Assembly: GCA_900542905.1 (NCBI GenBank)
Contig: UQPF01000004.1
Coordinates: 88,078-152,077 of the forward strand
Direction of reading: 5' to 3'
Origin: an uncultured Collinsella sp.
GTDB taxonomy: Bacteria > Actinomycetota > Coriobacteriia > Coriobacteriales > Coriobacteriaceae
Length of the DNA: 64,000 nucleotides
Of this stretch, positions 8,232 through 24,479 are shown piece by piece (within the stretch, counting starts at the first letter, position 1; each line of letters opens with the position of its first letter). A program made the translations under genes and the position numbers. The notes under the pieces are model-generated. The model worked only from the letters and a program-made list of their open reading frames with translations, ran no database searches and had not been told where the DNA came from.

Positions 8232-8474
8232 GTTTTGGCTCCTCATTCCCATTGTTCGGCACGCAGAACACTGCCGTCTTCGCCGTGCCAATCCCGTTAC
8301 CGCTGGGGCGTAAAATTGCACCATTCGAGCAATAATTTGCGTTGACCTGCTGAAGAATTACGTTTGCCTTACGGTGACGTATGTCTCCGGCGGTAAGATA
8401 CTTCAGTATCGCAATTTGGTCTGCGGCCGCCGTGCCGCACGCATAGGGCGCATTCTGCGCCTGCGAAAGGATCC
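8232..8474. other. galU upstream region without a gene
   Basis: No supportable ORF. A TTGACC at 8342 has no good -10 at normal spacing. A small hairpin GATAC/GTATC lies at 8397-8411, and AAATTGC near 8314 is complementary to GCAATTT near 8412. A promoter for galU is probably here but I cannot place it. Confidence 0.4.
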
Positions 8475-9392
8475 TTGAATAACATGAAGGCAATCATCCC
8501 CGCCGCCGGTCTTGGCACGCGTTTTCTGCCTGGCACCAAGTGCACGCCCAAAGAGATGCTGCCGGTTCTCGACAAGCCGGTCATCCAGTATGTCGTTGAG
8601 GAAGCGCTCGACCCCGAGGAGGTCGACGACGCCATTATCGTTACCTCGCCCGGTAAGCCTGAGCTGCTGAGCTACTTCCAGCCCGACCGTTCGCTCGAGA
8701 ACCTGCTGCGCGAGCGCGGCAAGGACGCTTACGCCGACGCCGTCGCCCATGCGGGTGGTATGCCGGTCGACTTCCGTTATCAGTACGAGCCCAAGGGCCT
8801 CGGTCATGCCATTCGCTCTGCCGCCGACGCTGTGGCAGGGGAGAACTTCCTGGTTCTTCTGGGTGACTACGTTGTGCCCAACCGTGACATCTGCGACAAG
8901 ATGCTCGCTGTCTCCAAGGAGCACGGTGGCGCTTCGGTTATCGCCGTTGCCGCGTGCGCTCCCGAGGAAGTCAGCCGTTATGGCGTCATCGCCGGCGACC
9001 GCGTGGGTTCCCTCGAGGGCTTTGAGGATGCCGGCGACGACGAGCCCGGTGCCGTTTGGCGCATCGGCGGCCTGGTCGAGAAGCCTGCTCCCGAGGCGGC
9101 TCCGTCCAACCTGTACATCGTTGGCCGTTACCTGCTGAGCCCGCTGGTCATGGACCTGCTCGCCGATCAGCAGGCCGGTAAGGGCGGCGAGATCCAGCTT
9201 ACCGACGCCATGGCCCGCTCGCTCGACCGCGAGGCCATGTACGCCGTCGTCATCGACCCGCTCTCGGGCTACGACACCGGCACCCCGTCTGGCTGGATGG
9301 CCACCAACGCCCTCATGGCCGCAAGCGATCCTCGCTTTGCCAGCGCCTTCTGGGACGCCATTGACGAGCGCGGCGGCTTGATGCGCAAATAA
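8475..9392 (+). CDS. galU: UTP--glucose-1-phosphate uridylyltransferase
   Basis: 305 residues; makes UDP-glucose from UTP and glucose-1-phosphate for envelope sugars. The nucleotide-binding signature AIIPAAGLGTRFLPGTK and KEMLPVLDKPVIQYVVEEA are at the N-terminus. QYEPKGLGHAI, LLGDYVVP and GGLVEKPAPEAAPSNLYIVGRYLL follow as in GalU. The start is either TTG 8475 (4 nt after AAAGG) or ATG 8484 (13 nt after); the difference is three residues. Placement between rplL and rpoB is unusual and is insulated by terminators on both sides. Confidence 0.93.
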   Translation: MNNMKAIIPAAGLGTRFLPGTKCTPKEMLPVLDKPVIQYVVEEALDPEEVDDAIIVTSPGKPELLSYFQPDRSLENLLRERGKDAYADAVAHAGGMPVDFRYQYEPKGLGHAIRSAADAVAGENFLVLLGDYVVPNRDICDKMLAVSKEHGGASVIAVAACAPEEVSRYGVIAGDRVGSLEGFEDAGDDEPGAVWRIGGLVEKPAPEAAPSNLYIVGRYLLSPLVMDLLADQQAGKGGEIQLTDAMARSLDREAMYAVVIDPLSGYDTGTPSGWMATNALMAASDPRFASAFWDAIDERGGLMRK

Positions 9393-9412
9393 GCCTTCGG
9401 GCATCGACATTT

Positions 9413-9446
9413 ACGGGTGCGGACTTCGGTCTGCACCCGTTTTTTA
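9413..9446 (+). terminator. Rho-independent terminator of galU
   Basis: A stem formed by ACGGGTGC and GCACCCGT with a short loop containing CTTCGG, then TTTTTT. Confidence 0.9.
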
Positions 9447-9488
9447 TAAGAGCTGCGATCGCCGGCTCTCTGTTCACAGAAAATATAT

Positions 9489-9500
9489 GAACAGGTGTTC
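9489..9500. promoter_or_regulatory. LexA-like palindrome
   Basis: GAACAGGTGTTC is a perfect match to the Gram-positive/actinobacterial SOS-box core GAAC-N4-GTTC, and is followed by G. It lies about 180 nt upstream of rpoB with no SOS gene adjacent. Chance occurrence is possible. Confidence 0.35.
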
Positions 9501-9578
9501 GATACATACCTATCTACCTGCAGTTTTTCTGTCGAAAAACTTTGCTACTCCAAAAACTCAATCGCGTCAAGGCTTTTC

Positions 9579-9606
9579 TTGCCCAACGGTCGCTACCTGA
9601 TAGACT
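9579..9606 (+). promoter_or_regulatory. Candidate rpoB promoter
   Basis: TTGCCC at 9579-9584, a 16-nt spacer and TAGACT at 9601-9606, about 75 nt before the GTG of rpoB. It is moderately conserved and lies downstream of the galU terminator. Confidence 0.4.
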
Positions 9607-9679
9607 ATTAGGTTGCGATAACTGGCGAAGCTATGCCTCGCCAACCCACCGAGCATTTCCGTGAAGGAGGAAAAACCTG

Positions 9680-13171
<3,492 letters not shown>

Positions 13172-13177
13172 TTGACT

Positions 13178-17653
<4,476 letters not shown>

Positions 17654-17679
17654 TTTCCTAGTACGTTAACCGTCCTTCC

Positions 17680-17715
17680 AAAGACCCGTTTCCCAACAGG
17701 GAAGCGGGTCTTTTT
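17680..17715 (+). terminator. Rho-independent terminator of rpoBC
   Basis: A perfect 14-15 bp stem (AAAGACCCGTTTCCC with GGGAAGCGGGTCTTT), a 4-nt loop and a T-run. Confidence 0.95.
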
Positions 17716-17722
17716 GTTAAAG

Positions 17723-17766
17723 AAAACCTGCCAAAAAGGGACAGGTATATTTTGGTAGGTTTTTCC
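17723..17766. repeat. Hairpin repeat containing AAAGGGACAGGT, left copy
   Basis: Internal arms AAAACCTGCCAAAA and TTTTGGTAGGTTTT pair at 13 of 14 positions. A near-identical copy in the opposite orientation lies at 19674-19711, so the two copies bracket the sigma/anti-sigma pair. Confidence 0.75.
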
Positions 17767-17853
17767 TGCTTGAATTTGAAACATTTCGCCCGACAAGAGC
17801 GTATCTAAGGTGAGGGCCTCACCAAGAATTATTAACGTCACCGGGAGGTGATT

Positions 17854-18372
17854 ATGGAAGAACAAGCATTTAGACAGGCGGTCGAGGATCACCGTGATGT
17901 CGTGTTTCGAATCGCATTGACGTACCTGCGCGATCGTGCCGATGCCGACGATGTTGCCCAAGATGTCTTTCTTAAGTTGCTTAAAAGCGATGGGCACTTT
18001 GAAAGTTGGGAACATCTTCGCCGCTGGCTTGTCCGGGTCACGATCAATGAATGCAAATCGCTCTTTCGAAAGCCATGGAGGCGTGTGGAGGATATTGAGA
18101 ATCTGGCCGATTCGCTTTCGGCGGCGCAGGATGAGACCAAGGCGGTCCTGTCAGACGTTATGCGACTTCCGGAGCGATTCCGCGTTCCCATCGTGCTCTA
18201 TTACTACCTGGGCTTTTCGACCTCAGAGATTGCCGAGTTGATGCATGTACCAGCCGCGACCGTTCGAACGCGTTTAGCTCGCGGTCGATCGAAGCTCAAA
18301 TTCATCTTAGAGGAGGGCGACCGTGAAATCCAATCAAATCAAGCAGGCCTTCGAGTCCATCCAAGCCGATAG
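17854..18372 (+). CDS. ECF-type RNA polymerase sigma factor
   Basis: 172 residues. Region 2 is visible at the N-terminus (DVVFRIALTYLRDRADADDVAQDVFLKLLK, with RRWLVRVTINECKSLFRK), and region 4 at about 107-160 (LPERFRVPIVLYYYLGFSTSEIAEL, then TVRTRLARGRSKLKFIL). There is no region 3, as expected for ECF factors. ATG 17854 follows GGGAGG by 5 nt. The gene overlaps the next by 50 nt, implying translational coupling with its membrane-bound partner. The signal it senses is unknown. Confidence 0.93.
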   Translation: MEEQAFRQAVEDHRDVVFRIALTYLRDRADADDVAQDVFLKLLKSDGHFESWEHLRRWLVRVTINECKSLFRKPWRRVEDIENLADSLSAAQDETKAVLSDVMRLPERFRVPIVLYYYLGFSTSEIAELMHVPAATVRTRLARGRSKLKFILEEGDREIQSNQAGLRVHPSR

Positions 18373-19399
18373 CGACCTTGCCGACCGTGTTATTGATGCT
18401 GCGGCTGGAGAGCCGCTTCGTCGAAAGGGTCACGCGAAGCCTCTGTATGTTGCCGTAATCGGATGTCTTGCCGGAGTGTTGGCGACCGGAGGGGTCGCCT
18501 ACGCCGTTATCAATTCCAGCTATTTTGCCTCAGCCTGGGGAAACCACGGCAACGGGGATTCCATTACCTGGACCAACGGCGGTTCATCGGGGACTAAATA
18601 TACCTACACCAGAGAGTTTGGTGACGGCATCGCGCCCCAAAGCCTGGAGGGCGCAGTTCAGGAGGTTAATCTGTCCGTCGAGGGTAACGGCTATACGCTT
18701 GATATCCATGAGATGGCTATTGACCAAAACGGCTGCGGAGCCGTGACGTTTACGTTGTCCAATTCAAATGGCGTTAACTACTACAAGCCGGCAGCAGAGA
18801 CAGGCGAACTTGTTCTCTATGGTGAAGAAGAACAAGGCATCGGCACGCCCAGCATGAACTTCGGCGAGGAATGGGCTGACACACGCTGCACAATTGATAA
18901 GGACACATCAAGCGACACGGTCATTAATGGCACGATGTACTTTGCCTCGTGGGATCGCGAGCGAGATTTGGGACATGCGGTCACCTGGAATATCTGCTGG
19001 ACTGAGGGCGAAGGCGAGGACGCGAAGCTGTTCGAAGCATCGACGCCCGAGTTTAGCGTTGGAGCGTACGTCGATACAAAGGAACTCCGCTCCGATGACT
19101 CGCCTCTCGAGATCAGCCCGTTTTCCATCCAGACGCACATCGATGATCTGGGCTATGAAGCAGTTGATCATAAACTGACCGTCAGCTACAAGGATGGATC
19201 GGAGCAGATTATCGAAGATGACGACGCAGGGGCGTACAATTTCTATGTTTCGATGGCACGCAATAGCGGAGAGAACATTTGGGTGCCAACGAAGTTGATT
19301 GATGTCGACCAAGTGGTTTCAGTAACGCTCGAAGGCACACGCTGCACTTCAACAGGGGGCGCCGAAACGTCGGAACCCTTTACCATCGTCTATTCGTAA
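18323..19399 (+). CDS. Membrane-anchored DUF4179-like protein, probable anti-sigma factor
   Basis: 358 residues. A short N-terminal cytoplasmic segment (about 40 residues), one transmembrane helix (LYVAVIGCLAGVLATGGVAYAVI), then a large extracytoplasmic domain rich in beta-strand-like sequence. GTG start with GAGGAGGG just upstream. The arrangement directly behind an ECF sigma gene, with a small inside domain and large outside domain, is typical of anti-sigma factors of the RsiV/DUF4179 type. The role is inferred from topology and context rather than a recognised anti-sigma motif. A terminator follows 7 nt after the stop. Confidence 0.7.
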   Translation: MKSNQIKQAFESIQADSDLADRVIDAAAGEPLRRKGHAKPLYVAVIGCLAGVLATGGVAYAVINSSYFASAWGNHGNGDSITWTNGGSSGTKYTYTREFGDGIAPQSLEGAVQEVNLSVEGNGYTLDIHEMAIDQNGCGAVTFTLSNSNGVNYYKPAAETGELVLYGEEEQGIGTPSMNFGEEWADTRCTIDKDTSSDTVINGTMYFASWDRERDLGHAVTWNICWTEGEGEDAKLFEASTPEFSVGAYVDTKELRSDDSPLEISPFSIQTHIDDLGYEAVDHKLTVSYKDGSEQIIEDDDAGAYNFYVSMARNSGENIWVPTKLIDVDQVVSVTLEGTRCTSTGGAETSEPFTIVYS

Positions 19400-19406
19400 G
19401 ATTTGG

Positions 19407-19438
19407 GGCCGCTTCCTACTAGGGGAAGCGGCCTTCTT
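19407..19438 (+). terminator. Terminator of the sigma/anti-sigma operon
   Basis: A stem GGCCGCTTCC with GGAAGCGGCC and a short loop, followed by TTCTTT. Confidence 0.85.
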
Positions 19439-19479
19439 TGCGGTAAATGGGCGGTTAGACCGCACGATATTCGCCTGCA

Positions 19480-19610
19480 TTTCTGAAGTATGCGGCAAAA
19501 TCTTGATGGGTCGACCACACCGTATATGCTCAAGCGTTCTACCTGCGGGTTTGTTATCGCAAAATCCCTGTGTGCTCGGTAAGTTCATAATTTGCCGCAT
19601 ACTTCCGAAA
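19480..19610. repeat. Pair of 20-bp inverted repeats, 91 bp apart
   Basis: TTTCTGAAGTATGCGGCAAA at 19480-19499 and its complement at 19591-19610 match at 19 of 20. The inside has no ORF of note. The size and shape resemble a very small MITE or a relic of an insertion. Confidence 0.6.
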
Positions 19611-19673
19611 ACACCGTCAATCTACAGTGTTAGTGAGGTCGGATCACCGCTGGAGCGCGACGTTTCCCCAGAT

Positions 19674-19711
19674 AAAACCGACCAAAATAAACCTGTCCCT
19701 TTTTGGTAGGG
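19674..19711. repeat. Hairpin repeat, right copy (inverted relative to 17723)
   Basis: AAAACCGACCAAAATAAACC followed by TGTCCCTTTTTGGTAGGG is the reverse complement of the 17723 copy, with a few substitutions. Confidence 0.75.
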
Positions 19712-19733
19712 AACGTTGCCCCGACGAGCACGT

Positions 19734-19874
19734 CGGATTCCCGGTCCGGGCGGCCCGCTGTTTAAGTTTGTCGCGAGTTCCGCACGCAAAGGAAAGCACT
19801 TAATGTGCTTTCCGTCTTGCGCAGGACTGTAGAGCAGCAAACTTAAACAGCGGGCCGCCCGGACCGGGAATCCG
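19734..19874. repeat. Palindromic element, copy 2 (upstream of rpsL)
   Basis: Arms 19734-19770 and 19838-19874 are a perfect 37-bp inverted repeat. The 67-nt core 19771-19837 is identical to the core of copy 3 (37040-37106). Inside it, GGAAAGCAC-TTAAT-GTGCTTTCC forms a second hairpin. Only the innermost nine arm bases (TTAAGTTTG) are shared with copy 3. Confidence 0.92.
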
Positions 19875-19933
19875 CCCCCGCGCACAGAAGGGGATTCCTT
19901 TTGTGTAGGCTTTGCGGAAATGTGCCAATTTTG

Positions 19934-19986
19934 GGATACGCCCGGCGGCGTGGTCTGTTGACGACACAGCTAACGGCACGTATCCT
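19934..19986 (+). promoter_or_regulatory. rpsL operon promoter and GGATACGCCCG motif
   Basis: TTGACG at 19958-19963, a 17-nt spacer and TATCCT at 19981-19986 form a strong sigma-A promoter. Just upstream, GGATACGCCCG (19934-19944) is the same 11-mer found before rplC and, with one change, before rplB. Confidence 0.75.
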
Positions 19987-20079
19987 ATCGAACTGCGTGT
20001 TTCGTAGGGGGATGCTGACCCCTCGATTCAAGCCGTTGCACTTTACAGAAAGCTGGAATCATTCGAGAAGGAGTACGCT

Positions 20080-20457
20080 TTGCCTACTATTAACCAGCTG
20101 GTTCGCCAGGGCCGTCGTTCCGTGCCCAAGAAGTCCAAGAACGCTGCTCTGCAGCACAACTCCCAGAAGCGCGGCGTGTGCACCCGCGTCTTCACCACGA
20201 GCCCCAAGAAGCCGAACTCGGCTCTTCGTAAGGTTGCCCGTGTTCGCCTTGTCAACGGCATCGAAGTTACTGCTTACATCCCGGGTGAGGGCCACAACCT
20301 GCAGGAGCACTCCATCGTGCTCGTCCGCGGCGGTCGTGTCCGTGACCTCCCTGGTGTCCGTTATCACGTCATCCGTGGCGCCTACGACGCTGCTCCGGTC
20401 CAGAACCGTATGCAGGCCCGTTCCAAGTACGGTGCTAAGCGCCCCAAGGCTAAATAA
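20080..20457 (+). CDS. rpsL: 30S ribosomal protein S12
   Basis: 125 residues, decoding-centre protein. It begins MPTINQLVRQGRR from a TTG codon placed 6 nt after GAGAAGGAG. The TTSPKKPNSALRKVARVRL and GGRVRDLPGVRYHVIRG loops are the conserved streptomycin-region segments with wild-type lysines. It is first gene of rpsL-rpsG-fusA-rpsJ. Confidence 0.98.
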   Translation: MPTINQLVRQGRRSVPKKSKNAALQHNSQKRGVCTRVFTTSPKKPNSALRKVARVRLVNGIEVTAYIPGEGHNLQEHSIVLVRGGRVRDLPGVRYHVIRGAYDAAPVQNRMQARSKYGAKRPKAK

Positions 20458-20530
20458 GCCAGATAACGTTTTGATACTTTCGCCGTGTGCCGCCTAAGCG
20501 CCGCACGGTAGACACTTAAGGAGATTTCAC

Positions 20531-21004
20531 ATGCCGCGTCGTGCAGCAGCTAATCGTCGTGAGGTTCAGCCTGACGCCGTTTACAACAACCGCCTGGTGA
20601 CTCAGCTCATCAACAAGGTCCTTCTTGACGGCAAGAAGGCCACCGCTGAGCGCATCGTTTACACCGCTTTCGAGATCGTTGCCGAGAAGTCCGAGGGTGG
20701 CGACGCTCTCGCTACCTTCAAGAAGGCTATGGACAACGTCAAGCCCACGCTCGAGGTTAAGCCCAAGCGTGTCGGTGGCGCTACCTATCAGGTCCCGATG
20801 GAGGTTAACTCCCGTCGTTCCACCGCTCTGGGTATCCGCTGGATCGTCAACTTCTCCCGCGCTCGCAAGGAGAAGACCATGGCCGAGCGTCTCGCCAACG
20901 AGATCCTCGACGCTTCCAACGGCCTGGGCGCTTCCGTCAAGAAGCGTGAGGACGTCTTCAAGATGGCCGAGGCCAACCGCGCGTTCTCTCACTATCGTTG
21001 GTAA
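20531..21004 (+). CDS. rpsG: 30S ribosomal protein S7
   Basis: 157 residues, assembly initiator of the 30S head and normal length. It begins MPRRAAANRREVQPDAVYN and contains GGATYQVPMEV and RALGIRW-like (TALGIRWIVNFSR) motifs. AAGGAG precedes the ATG. The 73-nt gap from rpsL is compatible with one transcript. Confidence 0.97.
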   Translation: MPRRAAANRREVQPDAVYNNRLVTQLINKVLLDGKKATAERIVYTAFEIVAEKSEGGDALATFKKAMDNVKPTLEVKPKRVGGATYQVPMEVNSRRSTALGIRWIVNFSRARKEKTMAERLANEILDASNGLGASVKKREDVFKMAEANRAFSHYRW

Positions 21005-21023
21005 GTTAAGGTAAGGAACTAAC

Positions 21024-23123
21024 ATGGCTAAGCCTAAGTACAAGCTTTCCGATACCCGTAACATCGGCATCATGGCTCACATCGATGCCGGTAAGACCAC
21101 CACGACCGAGCGTATTCTTTACTACACCGGTAAGACCCACAAGATCGGTGAGGTCCATGAGGGCGCTGCCACCATGGACTGGATGGTTCAGGAGCAGGAG
21201 CGCGGCGTAACCATTACCTCCGCTGCTACCACGTGCTTCTGGAACAAGGACGGTAAGGACTACCGCATCCAGATCATCGACACCCCGGGCCACGTTGACT
21301 TCACCGCCGAGGTCGAGCGCTGCCTGCGCGTCCTCGATGGCGCTGTCGCCGTCTTCGACGCCGTTGCCGGCGTTCAGCCCCAGTCTGAGACCGTTTGGCG
21401 TCAGGCTTCTACCTTCAACGTCCCCCGCATCGCCTTCATTAACAAGTATGACCGCGTGGGTGCTGACTTCTTCAACGCTATCGAGACCATGAAGGATCGT
21501 CTCGACGCTAACGCCGTGGCCGCTCAGGTCCCGATGGGCGCCGAGGACAACTTCTGGGGCGTCATCGACCTGGTCACCATGACTGCATGGGACTTCAAGG
21601 CCGACGACAAGGGCATGACCTACCCCGAGCCGATGGACGAGATCCCGGCTGAGTTCGCTGACATCGCTGCCACCAAGCGCGAGGAGCTCCTCGACGCTGC
21701 TGCCAGCTTTGACGATGAGCTCATGGAGAAGATCCTCATGGAGGAGGACTTCACCGTCGAGGAGCTCAAGGCTGCTCTGCGCAAGGGCGTTCTGGCCAAC
21801 GAGCTCAACCTCGTCTTCGTGGGCTCCGCCTACAAGAACAAGGGCGTCCAGGAGCTGCTCGACGCTGTCGTCGACTACCTGCCCAGCCCGCTTGACGTCG
21901 AGGCCGTCACCGGTACCGATCCGGACACCGGCGAGGAGATCGAGCGTCATCCTTCCTTCGACGAGCCCTTCTCCGGCCTGGTCTTCAAGATCATGACCGA
22001 CCCGTTCGTCGGTAAGCTCACCTACGTCCGCGTTTACTCCGGCCGTGCCGAGTCCGGCTCCTACGTGATCAACGCTTCCAACGGTCAGCGCGAGCGCCTC
22101 GGCCGCATCCTCGAGATGAACGCCGCCGAGCGTATCGACCGTGACGACGCTGCCGCCGGCGACATCGTCGCTTGCGTCGGCTTCAAGAACTCCACCACCG
22201 GTGACACCCTGTGCGCCGAGGGCAACGAGATCGTCCTCGAGAAGATCGAGTTCGCCAAGCCCGTTATCGACGTTGCCATCGAGCCCAAGACCAAGGCCGA
22301 GCAGGACAAGATGTCCCTGGCTCTGACCAAGCTCGCCGAGGAGGACCCGACCTTCCAGGTGTCCACCAACCACGAGACCGGCCAGACCATCATCGCCGGC
22401 ATGGGCGAGCTGCACCTCGAGATCATCGTCGACCGTCTGCTCCGCGAGTTCAAGGTTGACGCTAACGTTGGTAAGCCCCAGGTTGCCTACCGCGAGACCG
22501 CTGGTCACGACGTCGAGAAGGCTGAGGGCAAGTTCGTCCGTCAGTCCGGCGGCCGCGGTCAGTACGGCCACGCCGTCATCAAGCTCGAGAAGATGGAGGA
22601 GGGCTTCGGCTACGAGTTCGTCAACGCTATCGTCGGCGGCGTCGTGCCCAAGGAGTACATCCCGTCCATCGACAAGGGCATCCAGGAGGCCCTGAACACC
22701 GGTGTTATCGCCGGCTTCCCGGTCCTCGACGTTAAGGTCACCCTGTTCGACGGTTCTTACCACGAGGTCGACTCCTCCGAGGCCGCCTTCAAGATCGCCG
22801 GTTCTATGGCTATCAAGGACGCCCTCAAGAAGTCCGATCCGCAGCTGCTCGAGCCGATCATGGCTGTCGAGGTCGAGACCCCCGAGCAGTACATGGGCGA
22901 CGTTATGGGCAACCTCTCCGGTCGCCGCGGCAAGATCGAGGGCATGGAGGATCGCAAGAACAGCAAGCTCATCCGTGCCAAGGTGCCGCTGGGCGAGATG
23001 TTCGGTTACGCTACCGACCTTCGCTCCCAGACCCAGGGCCGTGCATCCTACACGATGCAGTTCGACTCTTATGAGCCCGCGCCCAAGTCCATCGTGGACG
23101 AGGTCATGAGCAAGAACGCCTAA
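21024..23123 (+). CDS. fusA: Elongation factor G
   Basis: 699 residues, translocase GTPase. G1 is AHIDAGKTT, the switch I region is RGVTITSAATT, G3 is DTPGHVDF, and G4 is NKYD (Tyr where NKMD is usual). Domain IV contains SGGRGQYGHAVI and GFP-like (AGFPVLDVKV) motifs. The C-terminal LSGRRGKIEGME and QGRASYTMQFDSYEP complete all five domains. It follows rpsG by 19 nt. tuf, which often comes next, is absent and rpsJ follows instead. Confidence 0.98.
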   Translation: MAKPKYKLSDTRNIGIMAHIDAGKTTTTERILYYTGKTHKIGEVHEGAATMDWMVQEQERGVTITSAATTCFWNKDGKDYRIQIIDTPGHVDFTAEVERCLRVLDGAVAVFDAVAGVQPQSETVWRQASTFNVPRIAFINKYDRVGADFFNAIETMKDRLDANAVAAQVPMGAEDNFWGVIDLVTMTAWDFKADDKGMTYPEPMDEIPAEFADIAATKREELLDAAASFDDELMEKILMEEDFTVEELKAALRKGVLANELNLVFVGSAYKNKGVQELLDAVVDYLPSPLDVEAVTGTDPDTGEEIERHPSFDEPFSGLVFKIMTDPFVGKLTYVRVYSGRAESGSYVINASNGQRERLGRILEMNAAERIDRDDAAAGDIVACVGFKNSTTGDTLCAEGNEIVLEKIEFAKPVIDVAIEPKTKAEQDKMSLALTKLAEEDPTFQVSTNHETGQTIIAGMGELHLEIIVDRLLREFKVDANVGKPQVAYRETAGHDVEKAEGKFVRQSGGRGQYGHAVIKLEKMEEGFGYEFVNAIVGGVVPKEYIPSIDKGIQEALNTGVIAGFPVLDVKVTLFDGSYHEVDSSEAAFKIAGSMAIKDALKKSDPQLLEPIMAVEVETPEQYMGDVMGNLSGRRGKIEGMEDRKNSKLIRAKVPLGEMFGYATDLRSQTQGRASYTMQFDSYEPAPKSIVDEVMSKNA

Positions 23124-23183
23124 GTTCGAGCTCCCTGTTACGTAATCCGCGAGAACATCTCTCGCACTCTTTGGAGGTTTAAG

Positions 23184-23492
23184 TTGGCTACCCAGAAGAT
23201 CCGCATTCGCCTCAAGGGCTATGATCACGAGGTCGTCGATCAGTCCGCGAAGCTCATCGTCGAGACCGCTCAGAAGACCGGCGCTCGCGTTTCCGGTCCT
23301 GTCCCCCTGCCCACCGAGCGCAACCTGTACACGGTTATCCGCTCGCCGCACGTGAACAAGGACTCCCGTGAGCAGTTCGAGATGCGCACCCACAAGCGCC
23401 TCATCGACATCCTCGACCCCACCTCGGGCACCGTTGATTCGCTCATGCGTCTCGACCTCCCCGCTGGCGTCGACATCGACATCAAGCTCTAA
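23184..23492 (+). CDS. rpsJ: 30S ribosomal protein S10 (NusE)
   Basis: 102 residues. It opens MATQKIRIRLKGYDHEVVDQ and contains GPVPLPTE, the SPHVNKDSREQFEMRTHKR loop that enters the 30S head, and a C-terminal LPAGVDIDIKL. TTG start with GGAGGT 5 nt upstream. In most bacteria rpsJ leads the S10 operon directly before rplC; here it ends the str operon at a terminator, and rplC is about 14 kb downstream. Confidence 0.97.
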   Translation: MATQKIRIRLKGYDHEVVDQSAKLIVETAQKTGARVSGPVPLPTERNLYTVIRSPHVNKDSREQFEMRTHKRLIDILDPTSGTVDSLMRLDLPAGVDIDIKL

Positions 23493-23513
23493 GCGATATC
23501 GCTCATAGCTTAC

Positions 23514-23553
23514 AGAGCCCCGCTGCCATCTTGGTAGCGGGGCTCTTTTGTTT
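23514..23553 (+). terminator. Rho-independent terminator of the str operon
   Basis: GAGCCCCGCTGCCA pairs with TGGTAGCGGGGCTC across a 3-nt loop, followed by TTTTGTTTT. It also lies at the 3' side of the convergent birA. Confidence 0.95.
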
Positions 23554-23607
23554 TGAATGATGGTTTGGACTGCCGGGCATTGCTGCCGAGTAGGTGGCTG
23601 CAGCGCC

Positions 23608-24384
23608 CTATTTGCTCAAAGGGCGCAGCGATGCCTCCTCAAAATGGAAGGATCGTAAGTCGCCTTCCGTCTCGATGCACGCTCGACCAAAGTCATCGAC
23701 GGTTTTAAAGATGCCTCGCGCCAGCTCGTCCCCAGCGGGGGAGCGGGCGATAACGTGCTCCCCAATCCAATTGAGGTGAGCGATATATTCGCTGTGGACG
23801 GGCGCGAGCGGTCCGGCGTCTTCTTCCATGGCGTTGAGACGTTCTGCCCATGTTTCTACAGCGTTCATGACCGCGTGATAGACCTCATCGAGGAGCGCAT
23901 CGACGGTGGGAACCTTCTCGTTGAGGTCTGAGAGGCCAATTGCCGCCAGGCCGCCATCGGGCACCTCCTGGGGCGTGTAGTTTACGTTGACGCCAATGCC
24001 GCAGACGGCGAAGGGCCTGCCCTCGTTGTCACGAGCCGCCTCGACTAAGATGCCGCCAAGCTTATGTCCTCGTGCGACGAGGTCGTTGGGCCATTTGAGG
24101 TCGATCTCGTTAGCAAGACCCTGCTTTTCGAGCGCCTCGAGCACCGCTAGGCCGCTGACGGCGGCAAGACCAGAGTACTTTGCAGGATTAACGCATGGAC
24201 GCAGGACAATCGAAAGCAATAGGTTGCCGGCGGTTGAATCCCACTTGTGGCCGCGCCGGCCGCGTCCTGCTGTCTGAGCCCGGGCGGCAAGTCCTGTGCC
24301 GTGCGGCGCTCCCTGTTTTCCCGCTTCGAGCAGGTCATCGTTGGTCGATCCGGTTACGTCGACGATCGTTAATTTGGCATCCAT
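23608..24384 (-). CDS. birA: Biotin--[acetyl-CoA carboxylase] ligase
   Basis: 258 residues; attaches biotin to AccB. Motifs: GSTNDDLLEAGKQGAPHGTGLAA, the biotinyl-AMP loop GRGRRGHKWDS, KWPNDL and KLGGILVE, then GIGVNVN. There is no N-terminal winged helix, so it is the catalytic-only (class I) form and not expected to bind DNA itself. Start chosen at MDAKLTIVDVTGSTN (24384), preceded by AAGGAGG 11 nt upstream. It diverges from the fatty acid operon that encodes its substrate. Confidence 0.93.
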   Translation of the reverse strand: MDAKLTIVDVTGSTNDDLLEAGKQGAPHGTGLAARAQTAGRGRRGHKWDSTAGNLLLSIVLRPCVNPAKYSGLAAVSGLAVLEALEKQGLANEIDLKWPNDLVARGHKLGGILVEAARDNEGRPFAVCGIGVNVNYTPQEVPDGGLAAIGLSDLNEKVPTVDALLDEVYHAVMNAVETWAERLNAMEEDAGPLAPVHSEYIAHLNWIGEHVIARSPAGDELARGIFKTVDDFGRACIETEGDLRSFHFEEASLRPLSK

Positions 24385-24479
24385 AATGGCTGCTACCTCC
24401 TTAATGAATAAGTGAATAACGCAATGGTGTCGAGAGACAGACACAATGTGAAGCCTTTGTCGCATTTGGACAATTTAAT

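Noticed and set aside
21006..23393. 795-codon - strand frame opposite fusA
   Set aside because: Same shadow effect; no homology or ribosome site.
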